Positions 43,091 through 50,430 of a stretch of DNA of 64,000 bases are shown piece by piece. The translations under genes were made by a program, and so were the position numbers. A model generated the notes under the pieces. The model did not search any database. It was given only the letters and a program-made list of their open reading frames with translations, and had not been told where the DNA came from. How positions within the stretch are numbered: the first letter of the stretch is position 1; the number at the start of each line of letters is the position of its first letter. Source of the stretch: Candidatus Rokuibacteriota bacterium (lineage in GTDB: Bacteria > Methylomirabilota > Methylomirabilia > Rokubacteriales > CSP1-6). The DNA is taken from the NCBI GenBank assembly GCA_003220615.1, contig QHTB01000132.1, forward strand, positions 1 to 64,000, read 5' to 3'.

Positions 43091-44394
43091 GGCGCGTGGC
43101 CGGCGCACTCGCCGGTCTCGTCCTCTCGCTGATCGCGGCCGCTCCGGTGGCGGCCGAGCCCACGCCCGTGTCGCTCATCCACATCGACGGGGTGATCAAT
43201 CCCGTCACCATGCGGCTGGTCGAGCTGGCCATCGATCGGGCCCAGGCCCAGCGCAGCCAGGCGCTCATCATCGAGCTCGACACGCCCGGTGGGCTCGAGC
43301 GCTCGATGCGCGGGATCGTGCAGCGGATGCTCAACGCCGAGCTGCCGGTGATCGTCTACGTCGCACCCACCGGCGCGCGCGCCGCGTCCGCCGGGGTCTT
43401 CATCACGATGGCCGCTCACGTCGCGGCCATGGCGCCGGCCACCAACATCGGCGCCGCCCATCCGGTGGCGCTCTCCGGCGGCGTGGACAAGGAGAGCATG
43501 AAGAAGATCGAGAACGACGCGGCCGCCTTCATCCGCACCGTCGCGCTCGAGCGTGGCCGCAACGCGGACTGGGCGGAGAAGGCCGTGCGCCAGTCGGTCT
43601 CGATCACCGAGCGGGAAGCCGTCCAGCTCAAGGTCGTCGACCTGATCGCCGCCTCGGTGCCGGAGCTGCTGGACAAGATCGACGGCCGGACGGTGAAGAC
43701 GATCAAGGGCCCGCGCACGCTGGCCACGCGGGGCGCGCCGGTCAAGCCGATCGAGGTCGGCTTCCGCGATCGTGTCCTCAACGTCATCACCGATCCCAAC
43801 GTCGCCTACATCCTCATGATGCTCGGGACGATCGGCTTGCTGGCGGAGCTCTACAATCCTGGCGCCATCTTTCCCGGCGTCATCGGCGCCATCTCGATCA
43901 TCCTGGCGTTCTTCGCCTTCCAGAGCCTGCCCATCAATTACGCGGGGCTGCTGTTGATCCTCCTCGGGCTCGTCCTGTTGATCGCGGAGATCAAGTTTGT
44001 CAGCCACGGCGTGCTGGCCATCGGAGGCGTCGTGGCCATGGGGCTCGGGTCGCTCATGCTCTTCGACGCCCCGGAGGCGAGCGGGCTGCGCATCTCGTGG
44101 GGAGTCATCATCGCGACGGTCGGCACGACGGCCGGGCTCTTCCTCTTCGTCATCACGGCCGGCGTGCGCGCGTTCGCGCGCCGCCCGCTGCTCGGCGTGT
44201 CCGGCCTCGTCGGGGAAACCGCGGTGGCTCGGGGGCCGCTCGCGCCCGAAGGGCAGGTGGCGGTGCACGGCGAGATCTGGCGCGCGGTGGCCGAGGGCGG
44301 CTCGGTGGAGGACGGCGCGGTCGTGCGCGTCGTGGACGTTCAGGGGCTCACGCTGAAGGTCGTGAAGGCCAGCGGGGCTGGGGGGGCACCATGA
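43087..44394 (+). CDS. NfeD family membrane serine protease (ClpP class)
   Basis: A 435-residue long-form NfeD. After a signal peptide, the ClpP/SppA-like domain shows [17 protein letters not shown] and the catalytic-Ser region [24 protein letters not shown]. Four to five transmembrane segments follow from about residue 240. A C-terminal OB-fold NfeD domain ends the protein ([21 protein letters not shown]). Long NfeD proteins act next to slipins, as here, and cleave the slipin C-terminus in archaeal examples. The ATG overlaps the agmatinase stop. Confidence 0.93.
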   Translation: MRRVAGALAGLVLSLIAAAPVAAEPTPVSLIHIDGVINPVTMRLVELAIDRAQAQRSQALIIELDTPGGLERSMRGIVQRMLNAELPVIVYVAPTGARAASAGVFITMAAHVAAMAPATNIGAAHPVALSGGVDKESMKKIENDAAAFIRTVALERGRNADWAEKAVRQSVSITEREAVQLKVVDLIAASVPELLDKIDGRTVKTIKGPRTLATRGAPVKPIEVGFRDRVLNVITDPNVAYILMMLGTIGLLAELYNPGAIFPGVIGAISIILAFFAFQSLPINYAGLLLILLGLVLLIAEIKFVSHGVLAIGGVVAMGLGSLMLFDAPEASGLRISWGVIIATVGTTAGLFLFVITAGVRAFARRPLLGVSGLVGETAVARGPLAPEGQVAVHGEIWRAVAEGGSVEDGAVVRVVDVQGLTLKVVKASGAGGAP

Positions 44395-45185
44395 TCACGT
44401 TGGATTCACTGTTATTGCTCGTCCTCGTCGCAGTGGTCGTCTTCTTCGTCGGCTCGTTCGCCCGCATTCTCCGCGAGTACGAGCGCGCCGTGATCTTCCG
44501 TCTGGGCCGCTCGACCAAGGCCATCCTCAATCCGGGCGGGCAGGGCAACGGTCCCGGCCTCGTGTTGCTGGTGCCGCTGATCGACAAGATGGTGAAGGTC
44601 AGTATGCAGACGGTGGCTCTGGACGTGCCGCCCCAGGACGTCATCACGCGCGACAACGTCTCGCTGAAGGTGAGCGCCGTTATCTACTTTCGCGTCATCG
44701 ATCCCGAGAAGGCGATCGTCGCGGTGCAGGACTATCTCTACGCGACGTCCCAGATCGCCCAGACGACGCTCCGCAGCGTCCTCGGCCAGGTCGAGCTGGA
44801 CGATCTCCTCTCCGCGCGCGACAAGATCAATCAGCAGCTCCAGCGGATCATCGACGAGCACACCGAGCCGTGGGGAATCAAGGTGGCGACGGTAGAGGTG
44901 AAGCAGATCGACCTGCCCCAGGACATGCAGCGGGCGATGGCCAAGCAGGCCGAGGCCGAGCGCGAGCGGCGGGCGAAGGTGATCAACGCCGAGGGCGAGT
45001 TCCAGGCGGCGGCCAAGCTGGGGGAGGCGGCCGAGGTGCTGACGCGCTTCCCAGTAGCCGTGCAGCTCCGCTATCTGCAGACGATGCGGGAGATCGCCTC
45101 CGAGCGGAACACGACGACGTTTTTCCCGCTCCCGATGGACATCCTCGGGCATCTCTTCAACGCCAAGGGTGGCGAGGCGAAGTAA
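44391..45185 (+). CDS. Slipin (stomatin/SPFH family) protein
   Basis: A 264-residue SPFH protein. An N-terminal membrane helix ([17 protein letters not shown]) precedes [15 protein letters not shown] and the SPFH core [18 protein letters not shown]-type. A coiled segment [21 protein letters not shown] follows. Slipins form membrane scaffolds. The ATG overlaps the NfeD stop by 4 bases, the classic nfeD-slipin pair. Confidence 0.93.
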   Translation: MITLDSLLLLVLVAVVVFFVGSFARILREYERAVIFRLGRSTKAILNPGGQGNGPGLVLLVPLIDKMVKVSMQTVALDVPPQDVITRDNVSLKVSAVIYFRVIDPEKAIVAVQDYLYATSQIAQTTLRSVLGQVELDDLLSARDKINQQLQRIIDEHTEPWGIKVATVEVKQIDLPQDMQRAMAKQAEAERERRAKVINAEGEFQAAAKLGEAAEVLTRFPVAVQLRYLQTMREIASERNTTTFFPLPMDILGHLFNAKGGEAK

Positions 45186-45191
45186 TCCGTG

Positions 45192-45197
45192 TAGAAT
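45192..45197 (+). promoter_or_regulatory. -10 element TAGAAT upstream of tRNA-Ala
   Basis: TAGAAT lies 18 bases before the tRNA 5' end, suiting a short leader. No clear -35 was found. Confidence 0.35.
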
Positions 45198-45215
45198 GTC
45201 GGCGTTCAACCGTTC

Positions 45216-45291
45216 GGGGGGTTAGCTCAGTTGGGAGAGCGCGGCGTTCGCAACGCCGAGGTCGAGGGTTCGAATCCCTTACCCTCCACCA
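45216..45291 (+). tRNA. tRNA-Ala (anticodon CGC)
   Basis: A full 76-nt cloverleaf with encoded CCA. The acceptor stem pairs GGGGGGT with ACCCTCC and includes the G3-U70 wobble that identifies alanine tRNAs. D arm GCTCAGTTGGGAGAGC, anticodon loop TTCGCAA (CGC, positions 34-36) and T loop TTCGAAT are normal. It reads GCG codons. Confidence 0.95.
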
Positions 45292-45302
45292 ATCAAAAAC
45301 TC

Positions 45303-45487
45303 CGCGTAAAACGCGAGCTCTGAGGCCCGAGACGGCCCGAAGCAGGCGCTGGACGAGCGGACCACGAACTCGAAGCGCTCGTCAACCCCGGCGCCCGGTA
45401 CGTGGGGTGCCGGGTGATGCCTCGAAGCGAGGACGTGGCTAGCGGGCCTCCTACGAAGCAGGAGGGCCGGGAAGTCGATCCCGGCCC
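45303..45487 (+). ncRNA. Hairpin-rich region after tRNA-Ala, candidate structured RNA
   Basis: Several short stems follow each other: CGCG/CGCG (45303/45312), GACGAGCG/CGCTCGTC (45352/45376, 8 bp), CTCG/CGAG (45421/45428), CCTCCT/AGGAGG (45447/45460) and GGGCCGGGA/TCCCGGCCC (45464/45479, 9 bp, 6-nt loop). The last two share bases, so they cannot form together and could switch. No open frame with coding character covers this part. It may be a terminator or attenuator complex, or a small RNA. The family is not recognised. Confidence 0.4.
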
Positions 45488-45670
45488 CTCGGCGCTTATG
45501 CCCGCGACCCTCCGACCGACTCGGTCAGCATCTTCGGCACGGCCATCAAGTCTTTCAGCTTGCCGCCCAGCCCCAGCTCGCCACCCGGTCGCGCGGCGCC
45601 GCGGCAGTCGTAGTTTTCGGGCGGAAAGGCGTGTTGCCGCCGCCGCCGCCGACTCCGTTCATATTTTTCG

Positions 45671-46276
45671 ATGCTGACGCTGCGTGAACGAGCGCTCATT
45701 TTCCGCGCCTGCTGGGAGCATCCGGTCGCGAGCTGCGCACGTTGCAGACGCTCGTTCAGGAGCGTTGAACTCGCGGGACACATCTCGCGTGCGCTCAGTA
45801 CGCTGTGCCCGACGTGTCGCCTCGACCTGACCGACTCTATGCGAGAGCACTTGATCGCGTGTGTCGTGGCGGCCGGTCTGGACGCTCAGAACGTGCGCGC
45901 CGAGGCGAAGGCCCTCGTCGAGGCGACCACCGCGCTCCGCAAGGAGGCCCGCCAACACCGTGATGCGGCGGCGGTCGCCAGAGCCGAATCCGAGGCATCG
46001 CGCCAGAGGCGCGAAGACGACGCAAAGCCATCCGAGAAGACGACCCTCCAGCACGTCGCCCTCGTCCTTGCAGATGCCGGTCGGGTCTGTGCTCGCTGTC
46101 TTGCCCATGATGACGGTGTCACGCCGGACGATGTGACGCAGCAGCTGCAGGTCATCGCCGCCACCATCAGCATCATGGTCGACCACGGAACGTGCCGTGT
46201 GTGCGGCCGGCAGGACAACGTGTTCGCGTTCGGCGACGGGCAGTCGGCGCCACGTCGGTCGCCAGAACGAGCCTGA
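45671..46276 (+). CDS. Hypothetical protein with two CxxC zinc-ribbon-like regions
   Basis: A 201-residue soluble protein of unknown function. The N-terminal half has a CxxC pair set (CARCRRSF and LCPTC) and the C-terminal half another (CARCLAHD and CRVCG), so two zinc sites are likely. The central 60 residues (EAKALVEATTALRKEARQHR) are charged and predicted helical or coiled. The ATG follows a T-rich stretch. The gene sits in the accessory stretch after the tRNA; I know no named family. Confidence 0.6.
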   Translation: MLTLRERALIFRACWEHPVASCARCRRSFRSVELAGHISRALSTLCPTCRLDLTDSMREHLIACVVAAGLDAQNVRAEAKALVEATTALRKEARQHRDAAAVARAESEASRQRREDDAKPSEKTTLQHVALVLADAGRVCARCLAHDDGVTPDDVTQQLQVIAATISIMVDHGTCRVCGRQDNVFAFGDGQSAPRRSPERA

Positions 46277-46609
46277 CCTCGACCGCTCAGGCGAGGGGAG
46301 ACATCGCCGAGCACATTAAAGAGCTCGCGCGAATTCTCGCGCACGTCATTCCACAGCGCGCCAGCGCCGGTCGGTCGGGCGCCGTGGGCGTGCGTTCTGC
46401 GAGACATTTCAGCGTCACGCCAGCGTCGAGAAGCCACTCGCGATCAGGCACGCCTGGGACCGAATGACACGCCGTGGGGCTGCCACCGTTTGTCACCGCT
46501 TCCTAAGTCGAGGATATGGCCTCTCGGGGCTGTCTGGCATCCACGTTGCTATTCCCCCCACCCGACGCTTCGGTCGCTCGACCTTGCCCTGAGGAGTGGA
46601 GGTGCCGAC
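46277..46609 (+). other. 333-bp gap with a sigma-54-like promoter
   Basis: No convincing gene was seen; the short frames here give arginine-rich translations. The notable element is the promoter candidate at 46535-46550, upstream of the following membrane-protein gene. Confidence 0.5.
46535..46550 (+). promoter_or_regulatory. Strong sigma-54 promoter candidate
   Basis: TGGCATCCACGTTGCT matches TGGCACG-N4-TTGCW closely and keeps the GG-N10-GC spacing. The predicted start near 46561 leaves a 49-base leader before the GTG at 46610. Confidence 0.6.
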
Positions 46610-47236
46610 GTGAGGCCATCGGAAAAAGAGAGCACCGCTCACGACAAGGACCGTCTCATCGTCGATCAGCTTCTCAGGAAGCTTCGACGAGCCACACCGG
46701 CGCCCCTGCGGAGAACCAGCGCTCCAGCGGCCGCACCCCAAGCGGTCGTGAGCAGCGTCGAGCGCGCCATCAGCTATCCGACTGGAACCGTCGGCGTGGT
46801 TGGAACCGTAGGAACCGTTGGAGCAGTCGGCACATCTGGACAGGTGCTCCGCCGCCCCGCCGCGATGCGAACGATGCGGTCGTCGCGCGCCGTCGGCATC
46901 TGGGCGCGCGCGATCCTCGGCGTGTGCCTCGGCATCGCGCTCATGCAGTGGCCATACGGGCGCGCGTGTGGTCCTCGACTCTTCTTCTACCTCACGGCCG
47001 TCGTCGCGCTGTTCACGACGGGCCTGTGGGCCGCGGTCTTCGCCTGGAAAGGCCGGCTCGGAGCGGCGCACGTCATCGCGTTGGTCATCATGCTGTGGGG
47101 CCTGGTGCTCGTGGCCGACGAGGTGCTCCCGCGCTCCGGATACGCGAAGTATTCAGCGACGTGGTGGTGCGCTGATGTCGGTGCGGACGCAGGCGGCCGC
47201 CAGCGCATCGCACTGTGGTCCTTGAGCCCGAACTGA
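46610..47236 (+). CDS. Hypothetical membrane protein with VGTVG-repeat linker
   Basis: A 208-residue protein with a charged N-terminus and a low-complexity linker (VGVVGTVGTVGAVGTSG). Three hydrophobic segments follow from about residue 98 (GIWARAILGVCLGIALMQWPYG, FFYLTAVVALFTTGLWAAVF, ALVIMLWGLVLVADEVL). The linker is encoded by degenerate 9-base repeats of the GGAACCGTN type. The start is a GTG with GGAGG 7 bases upstream. The function is unknown; a sigma-54-type promoter upstream suggests conditional expression. Confidence 0.6.
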   Translation: MRPSEKESTAHDKDRLIVDQLLRKLRRATPAPLRRTSAPAAAPQAVVSSVERAISYPTGTVGVVGTVGTVGAVGTSGQVLRRPAAMRTMRSSRAVGIWARAILGVCLGIALMQWPYGRACGPRLFFYLTAVVALFTTGLWAAVFAWKGRLGAAHVIALVIMLWGLVLVADEVLPRSGYAKYSATWWCADVGADAGGRQRIALWSLSPN

Positions 47237-47261
47237 CCGGAGAGCGCCAGCAGAGCGTGAG

Positions 47262-47281
47262 CCGTAGCCGTTCGGCTACGG
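47262..47281. terminator. Hairpin between convergent genes
   Basis: CCGTAGCC and GGCTACGG form an 8-bp stem with loop GTTC. It lies between a plus-strand and a minus-strand gene, with no T-tract on either side; it may be a weak bidirectional terminator. Confidence 0.5.
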
Positions 47282-47331
47282 CCTGGTGGGTAGAGGCTCC
47301 AGGGGATTGCCGACGAAGCCGACGTGCACGC

Positions 47332-47454
47332 TCAGGGCTTCTTCGATTTGGCGGCGCGCGTGACCGGACAGCTCTTGTGGTACCAGACGGTCCCGAGCTT
47401 CACGTGGTTACCGTTCTTCCGGATACGGAGCTTGCACTTCGGGCACGTCCCCAT
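47332..47454 (-). CDS. Small zinc-ribbon-like protein (40 aa)
   Basis: A 40-residue basic protein, MGTCPKCKLRIRKNG followed by VWYHKSC. CPKC and HKSC could bind one zinc. AAGGAG lies about 12 bases upstream of the ATG. It is divergent from the HIT gene by 51 bases. The function is unknown; it is recognised by its compact CxxC/HxxC pattern and good ribosome site rather than homology. Confidence 0.6.
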   Translation of the reverse strand: MGTCPKCKLRIRKNGNHVKLGTVWYHKSCPVTRAAKSKKP

Positions 47455-47490
47455 GCGCGGCTTGTCTCCTTCTCGCGTGATTCGACGGCG

Positions 47491-47496
47491 TATTAT
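47491..47496 (+). promoter_or_regulatory. -10 element TATTAT, 9 nt before the HIT gene
   Basis: TATTAT is followed by 9 bases and then the ATG at 47506, so the transcript probably starts at the start codon. There is no clear -35. Confidence 0.5.
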
Positions 47497-47505
47497 ACAG
47501 GACCG

Positions 47506-47853
47506 ATGACGACGGCCGGCGCCGACTGCCTCTTCTGCCGCATCGTCGCCCGCCGGAGTGACGCCGAGATCGAGTACGAGGACGATCACGTGCTCGCCTT
47601 CAAGGACATCTATCCGAAGGCGGCGATCCATCTGCTCATCGTTCCCAAGCGCCACATCGCGTCCATCCTGACGATGGAGACGGGCGACGCCGAGGTCATC
47701 GGCCGTTGCCTGCTCGCCGCGCGCACGATCGGCGCGGCCAAGGGCTTCGGCGAGCGAGGATATCGGGTCAGCGTCAACTGCGGGCCGGAGGGCGGCCAGC
47801 ACGTGTATCACGTTCATTTCCACTTCATGGCCGGAGGACGACGGGGCGCCTAG
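47506..47853 (+). CDS. HIT-family nucleotide hydrolase
   Basis: A 115-residue HINT-type protein. DCLFCRIVARR and the histidine triad HVYHVHFHFMAG are diagnostic. Family members hydrolyse AMP-lysine or nucleotide phosphoramidates. The ATG at 47506 gives the standard length; upstream codons are not coding. It converges on the protease-rhodanese gene, whose read-through end lies 2 bases away. Confidence 0.93.
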   Translation: MTTAGADCLFCRIVARRSDAEIEYEDDHVLAFKDIYPKAAIHLLIVPKRHIASILTMETGDAEVIGRCLLAARTIGAAKGFGERGYRVSVNCGPEGGQHVYHVHFHFMAGGRRGA

Positions 47854-47855
47854 CG

Positions 47856-49316
47856 TTAAGCTTTCGACTCCAGCGGCAAGCCGGCGTTCGCCCAGCTTCC
47901 CAGGCCGCCCTTGAGAATGCGCACGTCGCGGTATCCCTGCTTCCTCAGCAGCAGCGCCACCCGGGCGCTGGTCGCCTCGTCCGGTCAGGTGCAGTAGGCG
48001 ACGAGCGTCCGGTCAGGCGCGATGTCGAGATCCGGGCGGGTGGCCTCGAGCGATTGCGGCGTGACGTGGTGCGAATTCGGGATCCGCACCGGGCTGCGCT
48101 CGTAGGTCTTGGCGTCCCGCACGTCGAGGATCACCGGCGGCTCCGCGCTGTCGATCATGCGCACGAGCTCGCTCGGCTTGATCCGGAAGCGGTTGCGCCG
48201 CCAGCGCAGCACGAACATCGCCGCGTAGGCGCCGAGACCGACCAGGGTCACACTGGCGGCGACGAGGGTCCACGGGAAGGGTCGGGGTGGTGGATGGTTG
48301 ACCTTCTCGTCGTTCTCGCGAGTGACGCGCATGACGTCCGGCAGCTCCGGCATCAGGCGGTTGGCTTCGGCGAGGGCGCTGGCGGCGCGGGAGTGGTTGC
48401 CGGCGAAAAAGTCGCTGAGGCCGGCCTGCCACGCATGATTGAAGCGACTGGGCTCGCCGAGCTTCACCTCCGTGCCCGCGAGAAAGTCCTTCACCGCCTG
48501 CGCCGGAATGACGAAGTTGAAGCCCTGCACGATCGAGCCCTGATCGGTACCACTCTGCGTGATGAACGTGAGCACGCCGACCACGCGGCCACGATCGTCG
48601 ATCGTCGGGCCACCGCTATCGCCGCCGGCGGCCGACGCGTCGGTCTGGATCACGGGCTGGCCGGATTTGTCCTGCTTGAAGCCCGAGACGGCACCGTTGG
48701 TGACCGAGGCCTCCACTTTGGCCGACGCATTCAGGAGCTCGTGGGTGAGGACCACGCCCGGAAAGCCGATGATGTGCACGGGGTCACCGATCTGGAGCGC
48801 GCCGGAGTCGCCGAGCGTCAGCGCCGGCAGATCGGCGGCCTCGAGGCGCAGCAGCGCGAGGTCGCGCCCCGACATGCCCTCACCGGCGATGGGCGGGCTG
48901 TACTTCGCGATCGTCGCCGGCATGCGGATGCCGTTCGAGAGCACGACGGAGATCGACGGCTCCAGCTTGACGTCGGTCGCCCGACAGCCGGGGCGCGTCG
49001 CGCTCTTCGCCATCTCGGCGTTGAGCCAGTCCGGGGGGCGCTGAGCAGGGGAGACGACGTGGGCGTTCGTCACGAGCCAGCCGATCGGGCTGACGAACCA
49101 TCCGGTCCCGGTCTCCCGGAGCGGAGCGGGCTCGACGGTCGTGACCACGCCGCCGCAATTCACCGTGACGCGGGCAGCAACTTCCGAGACGACGAGCGCG
49201 ACGGCCGGCTTGGCGCGCAACAGGACTTCCTGAAGGCTCTGCGCTCGTGCGGTTCTCGGGGACGCGGCGAGGACAACGAGAACGACGAGCCCGAGCACGA
49301 CCATCGAGCGTTTCAT
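47856..49316 (-). CDS. Membrane trypsin-like protease fused to a rhodanese domain, probable selenoprotein (in-frame TGA at 47985-47987)
   Basis: Reading through a TGA gives one 486-residue protein. Residues 1-25 are a signal peptide. The periplasmic HtrA/trypsin domain shows His (WLVTNAHVV), Asp (GRDLALLRLE) and Ser (AAGGDSGGPTID). A TM helix lies near 349-371, and a rhodanese domain follows (VILDVRDAKTYE). The first frame ends ...LVAYCT-TGA. The next codons continue PDEATSARVALLLRKQGYRD and GGLGSWANAGLPLES, completing the rhodanese fold to a TAA at 47856. The TGA is codon 444, giving Cys442-Thr-TGA where relatives have CTC. A hairpin 14 nt past the TGA fits a bacterial SECIS. I infer selenocysteine; a nonsense mutation is the alternative. 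TAGAAT lies 6 bases before the ATG. Confidence 0.8.
47952..47970 (-). promoter_or_regulatory. Bacterial SECIS-like hairpin after the rhodanese TGA
   Basis: On the minus strand CAGCGCC pairs with GGCGCTG (7 bp, perfect) around the loop CGGGT. The stem starts 15 nt and the loop 22 nt after the TGA, and the second loop base is G, meeting the usual bacterial SECIS rule. Confidence 0.65.
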
Positions 49317-49322
49317 GAGTGC

Positions 49323-49328
49323 ATTCTA
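49323..49328 (-). promoter_or_regulatory. -10 element TAGAAT, 6 nt before the protease-rhodanese start
   Basis: On the minus strand TAGAAT is followed by GCACTC and then the ATG at 49316. It fits the short-spacing pattern seen at several genes here. Confidence 0.4.
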
Positions 49329-49350
49329 GCTCGTACGGTCGATCATGCCC

Positions 49351-49389
49351 GAAAAGCGAAAGGCTCCGGGGAACACCCCGGAGCCTTTC
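49351..49389 (-). terminator. Rho-independent terminator of the repeat-protein gene
   Basis: A perfect 14-bp stem (49358-49371 with 49376-49389, loop AACA on the plus strand) is followed on the minus strand by GCTTTTC. It lies 33 bases after the repeat-protein stop. A second 7-bp hairpin (CGGAGCG/CGCTCCG) is at 49402-49418. Confidence 0.85.
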
Positions 49390-49421
49390 TGGTGCCTCGA
49401 TCGGAGCGTTGCGCTCCGGTG

Positions 49422-50138
49422 TTACTTCATCGCGGAGATCGCGGCCTCCGCCTTCGCCTTGGCCGTCTTCATATCACCCGCCTTGCACGCGGCCTCGGCC
49501 TCGCTCACCAACGAAGAGGCCTTGCTCATGCCAGCAGGCTGCTTCGCACCGGCCATCGTCCGCGGAGCCTGGACTTCCTGACCGCGCGGAGCCTGGACTT
49601 CCTGACCACGCGGAGCCTGGACTTCTTGACCGCGCGGAGCCTGCTGCGTCGTGGTCCGCGGAGCCTGGACCTCTTGACCACGCGGAGCCTGAACTTCCTG
49701 ACCGCGCGGAGCCTGGACTTCCTGACCGCGCGGAGCCTGAACTTCCTGACCGCGCGGAGCCTGGACTTCCTGACCACGCGGAGCCTGGACTTCCTGGCGA
49801 GCACCCGCGAGCGACCGCGGAGCCTGGACTTCTTGACCGCGCGGAGCCTGCTGCGTCGTGGTCCGCGGAGCCTGGACCTCTTGACCACGCGGAGCCTGAA
49901 CTTCCTGGCCACGCGGAGCTTGCACTTCCTGACCACGCGGCGCCTGGACCTCCTGACGCGCGCCAGCCAGCGTGCGCGGCGCCTGGATGTCCTGCCCCTT
50001 CGCCACGCTCTTCTGGGCCAGCATCTCCTTCGCCTTCGTCACCTCGGGCGGGCACGCAGACTGCGCGTCGGCCATGGGCACGAAGGCGGAGAAGAACGCT
50101 ACGCTCACGACCGTTGCCGCCGCCATCAGCTTCTTCAT
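49422..50138 (-). CDS. Secreted octapeptide-repeat protein
   Basis: A 238-residue exported protein. Signal peptide MKKLMAAATVVSVAFFSAFV...ADA is followed by a short helical head (CPPEVTKAKEMLAQK). About fourteen copies of G/R-QEVQAPR follow, spanning residues 48-193 with TLAGA/TTTQQ interruptions, then a helical tail with one Cys (EAEAACKAGDMKTAKAKAEA). The repeats are encoded by near-identical 24-bp units, so all frames look open; only this frame has a signal peptide. Head and tail each carry one Cys, which could pair. The function is unknown. The start is the ATG before the signal peptide; a sigma-54-type promoter lies upstream. Confidence 0.8.
   Translation of the reverse strand: MKKLMAAATVVSVAFFSAFVPMADAQSACPPEVTKAKEMLAQKSVAKGQDIQAPRTLAGARQEVQAPRGQEVQAPRGQEVQAPRGQEVQAPRTTTQQAPRGQEVQAPRSLAGARQEVQAPRGQEVQAPRGQEVQAPRGQEVQAPRGQEVQAPRGQEVQAPRTTTQQAPRGQEVQAPRGQEVQAPRGQEVQAPRTMAGAKQPAGMSKASSLVSEAEAACKAGDMKTAKAKAEAAISAMK
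49560..49997 (-). repeat. 24-bp tandem repeat array encoding GQEVQAPR
   Basis: About fourteen near-perfect 24-base units, arranged in blocks of 4, 1, 6 and 3 copies separated by TTTQQAPR and xLAGA spacers. The spacers repeat too, suggesting a larger duplication of a block. Confidence 0.9.
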
Positions 50139-50274
50139 CGCGTTTTCCTTCCTCGTGTAAGTGGTTGTTGCACCGAGATCGCTGCGATCCCCATCGAGAC
50201 CGTTCGATCCCACCTCCCTACCGTTCACCGCACCCTCGACGTTCTATTGGGTGACCGTCTCGAGAGGGGAGTAG

Positions 50275-50290
50275 AGCAAGTGAGGTGCCA
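50275..50290 (-). promoter_or_regulatory. Strong sigma-54 promoter candidate
   Basis: On the minus strand TGGCACCTCACTTGCT matches TGGCAC at -24 and TTGCT at -12 exactly, with correct spacing. The predicted start near 50264 gives a leader of about 125 bases before the repeat-protein ATG at 50138. Confidence 0.65.
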
Positions 50291-50415
50291 CGCCCGGAAA
50301 TGAGTTAAACCGCACACAAAAGTAGATACTTACGTCGCGTGACCACCACACGGACTCGGCGTTGTGCCCGAGCGTTCGAGTGAGCCGGGTCCGGCATTCT
50401 GCCTGCCTGCTGTGA

Positions 50416-50421
50416 TACCTT
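50416..50421 (+). promoter_or_regulatory. -10-like TACCTT, 9 nt before the M16 gene
   Basis: TACCTT is followed by GAGGCGCCC and the ATG at 50431. It is a weaker match to TANNNT with the same spacing as at other genes in the window. Confidence 0.3.
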
Positions 50422-50430
50422 GAGGCGCCC

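Noticed and set aside
45496-45660. Minus-strand frame ending KLKDLMAVPKMLTESVGGSRA
   Set aside because: The C-terminal peptide looks protein-like, but there is no plausible start near it and it lies against the hairpin region. Not enough to call a gene.
49319-50254. Open frames on both strands across the 24-bp repeat array (a 311-residue plus-strand frame and two other minus-strand frames)
   Set aside because: A 24-bp repeat without stops keeps every frame open. Only the minus-strand QEVQAPR frame has a signal peptide, a ribosome site and a matching terminator.
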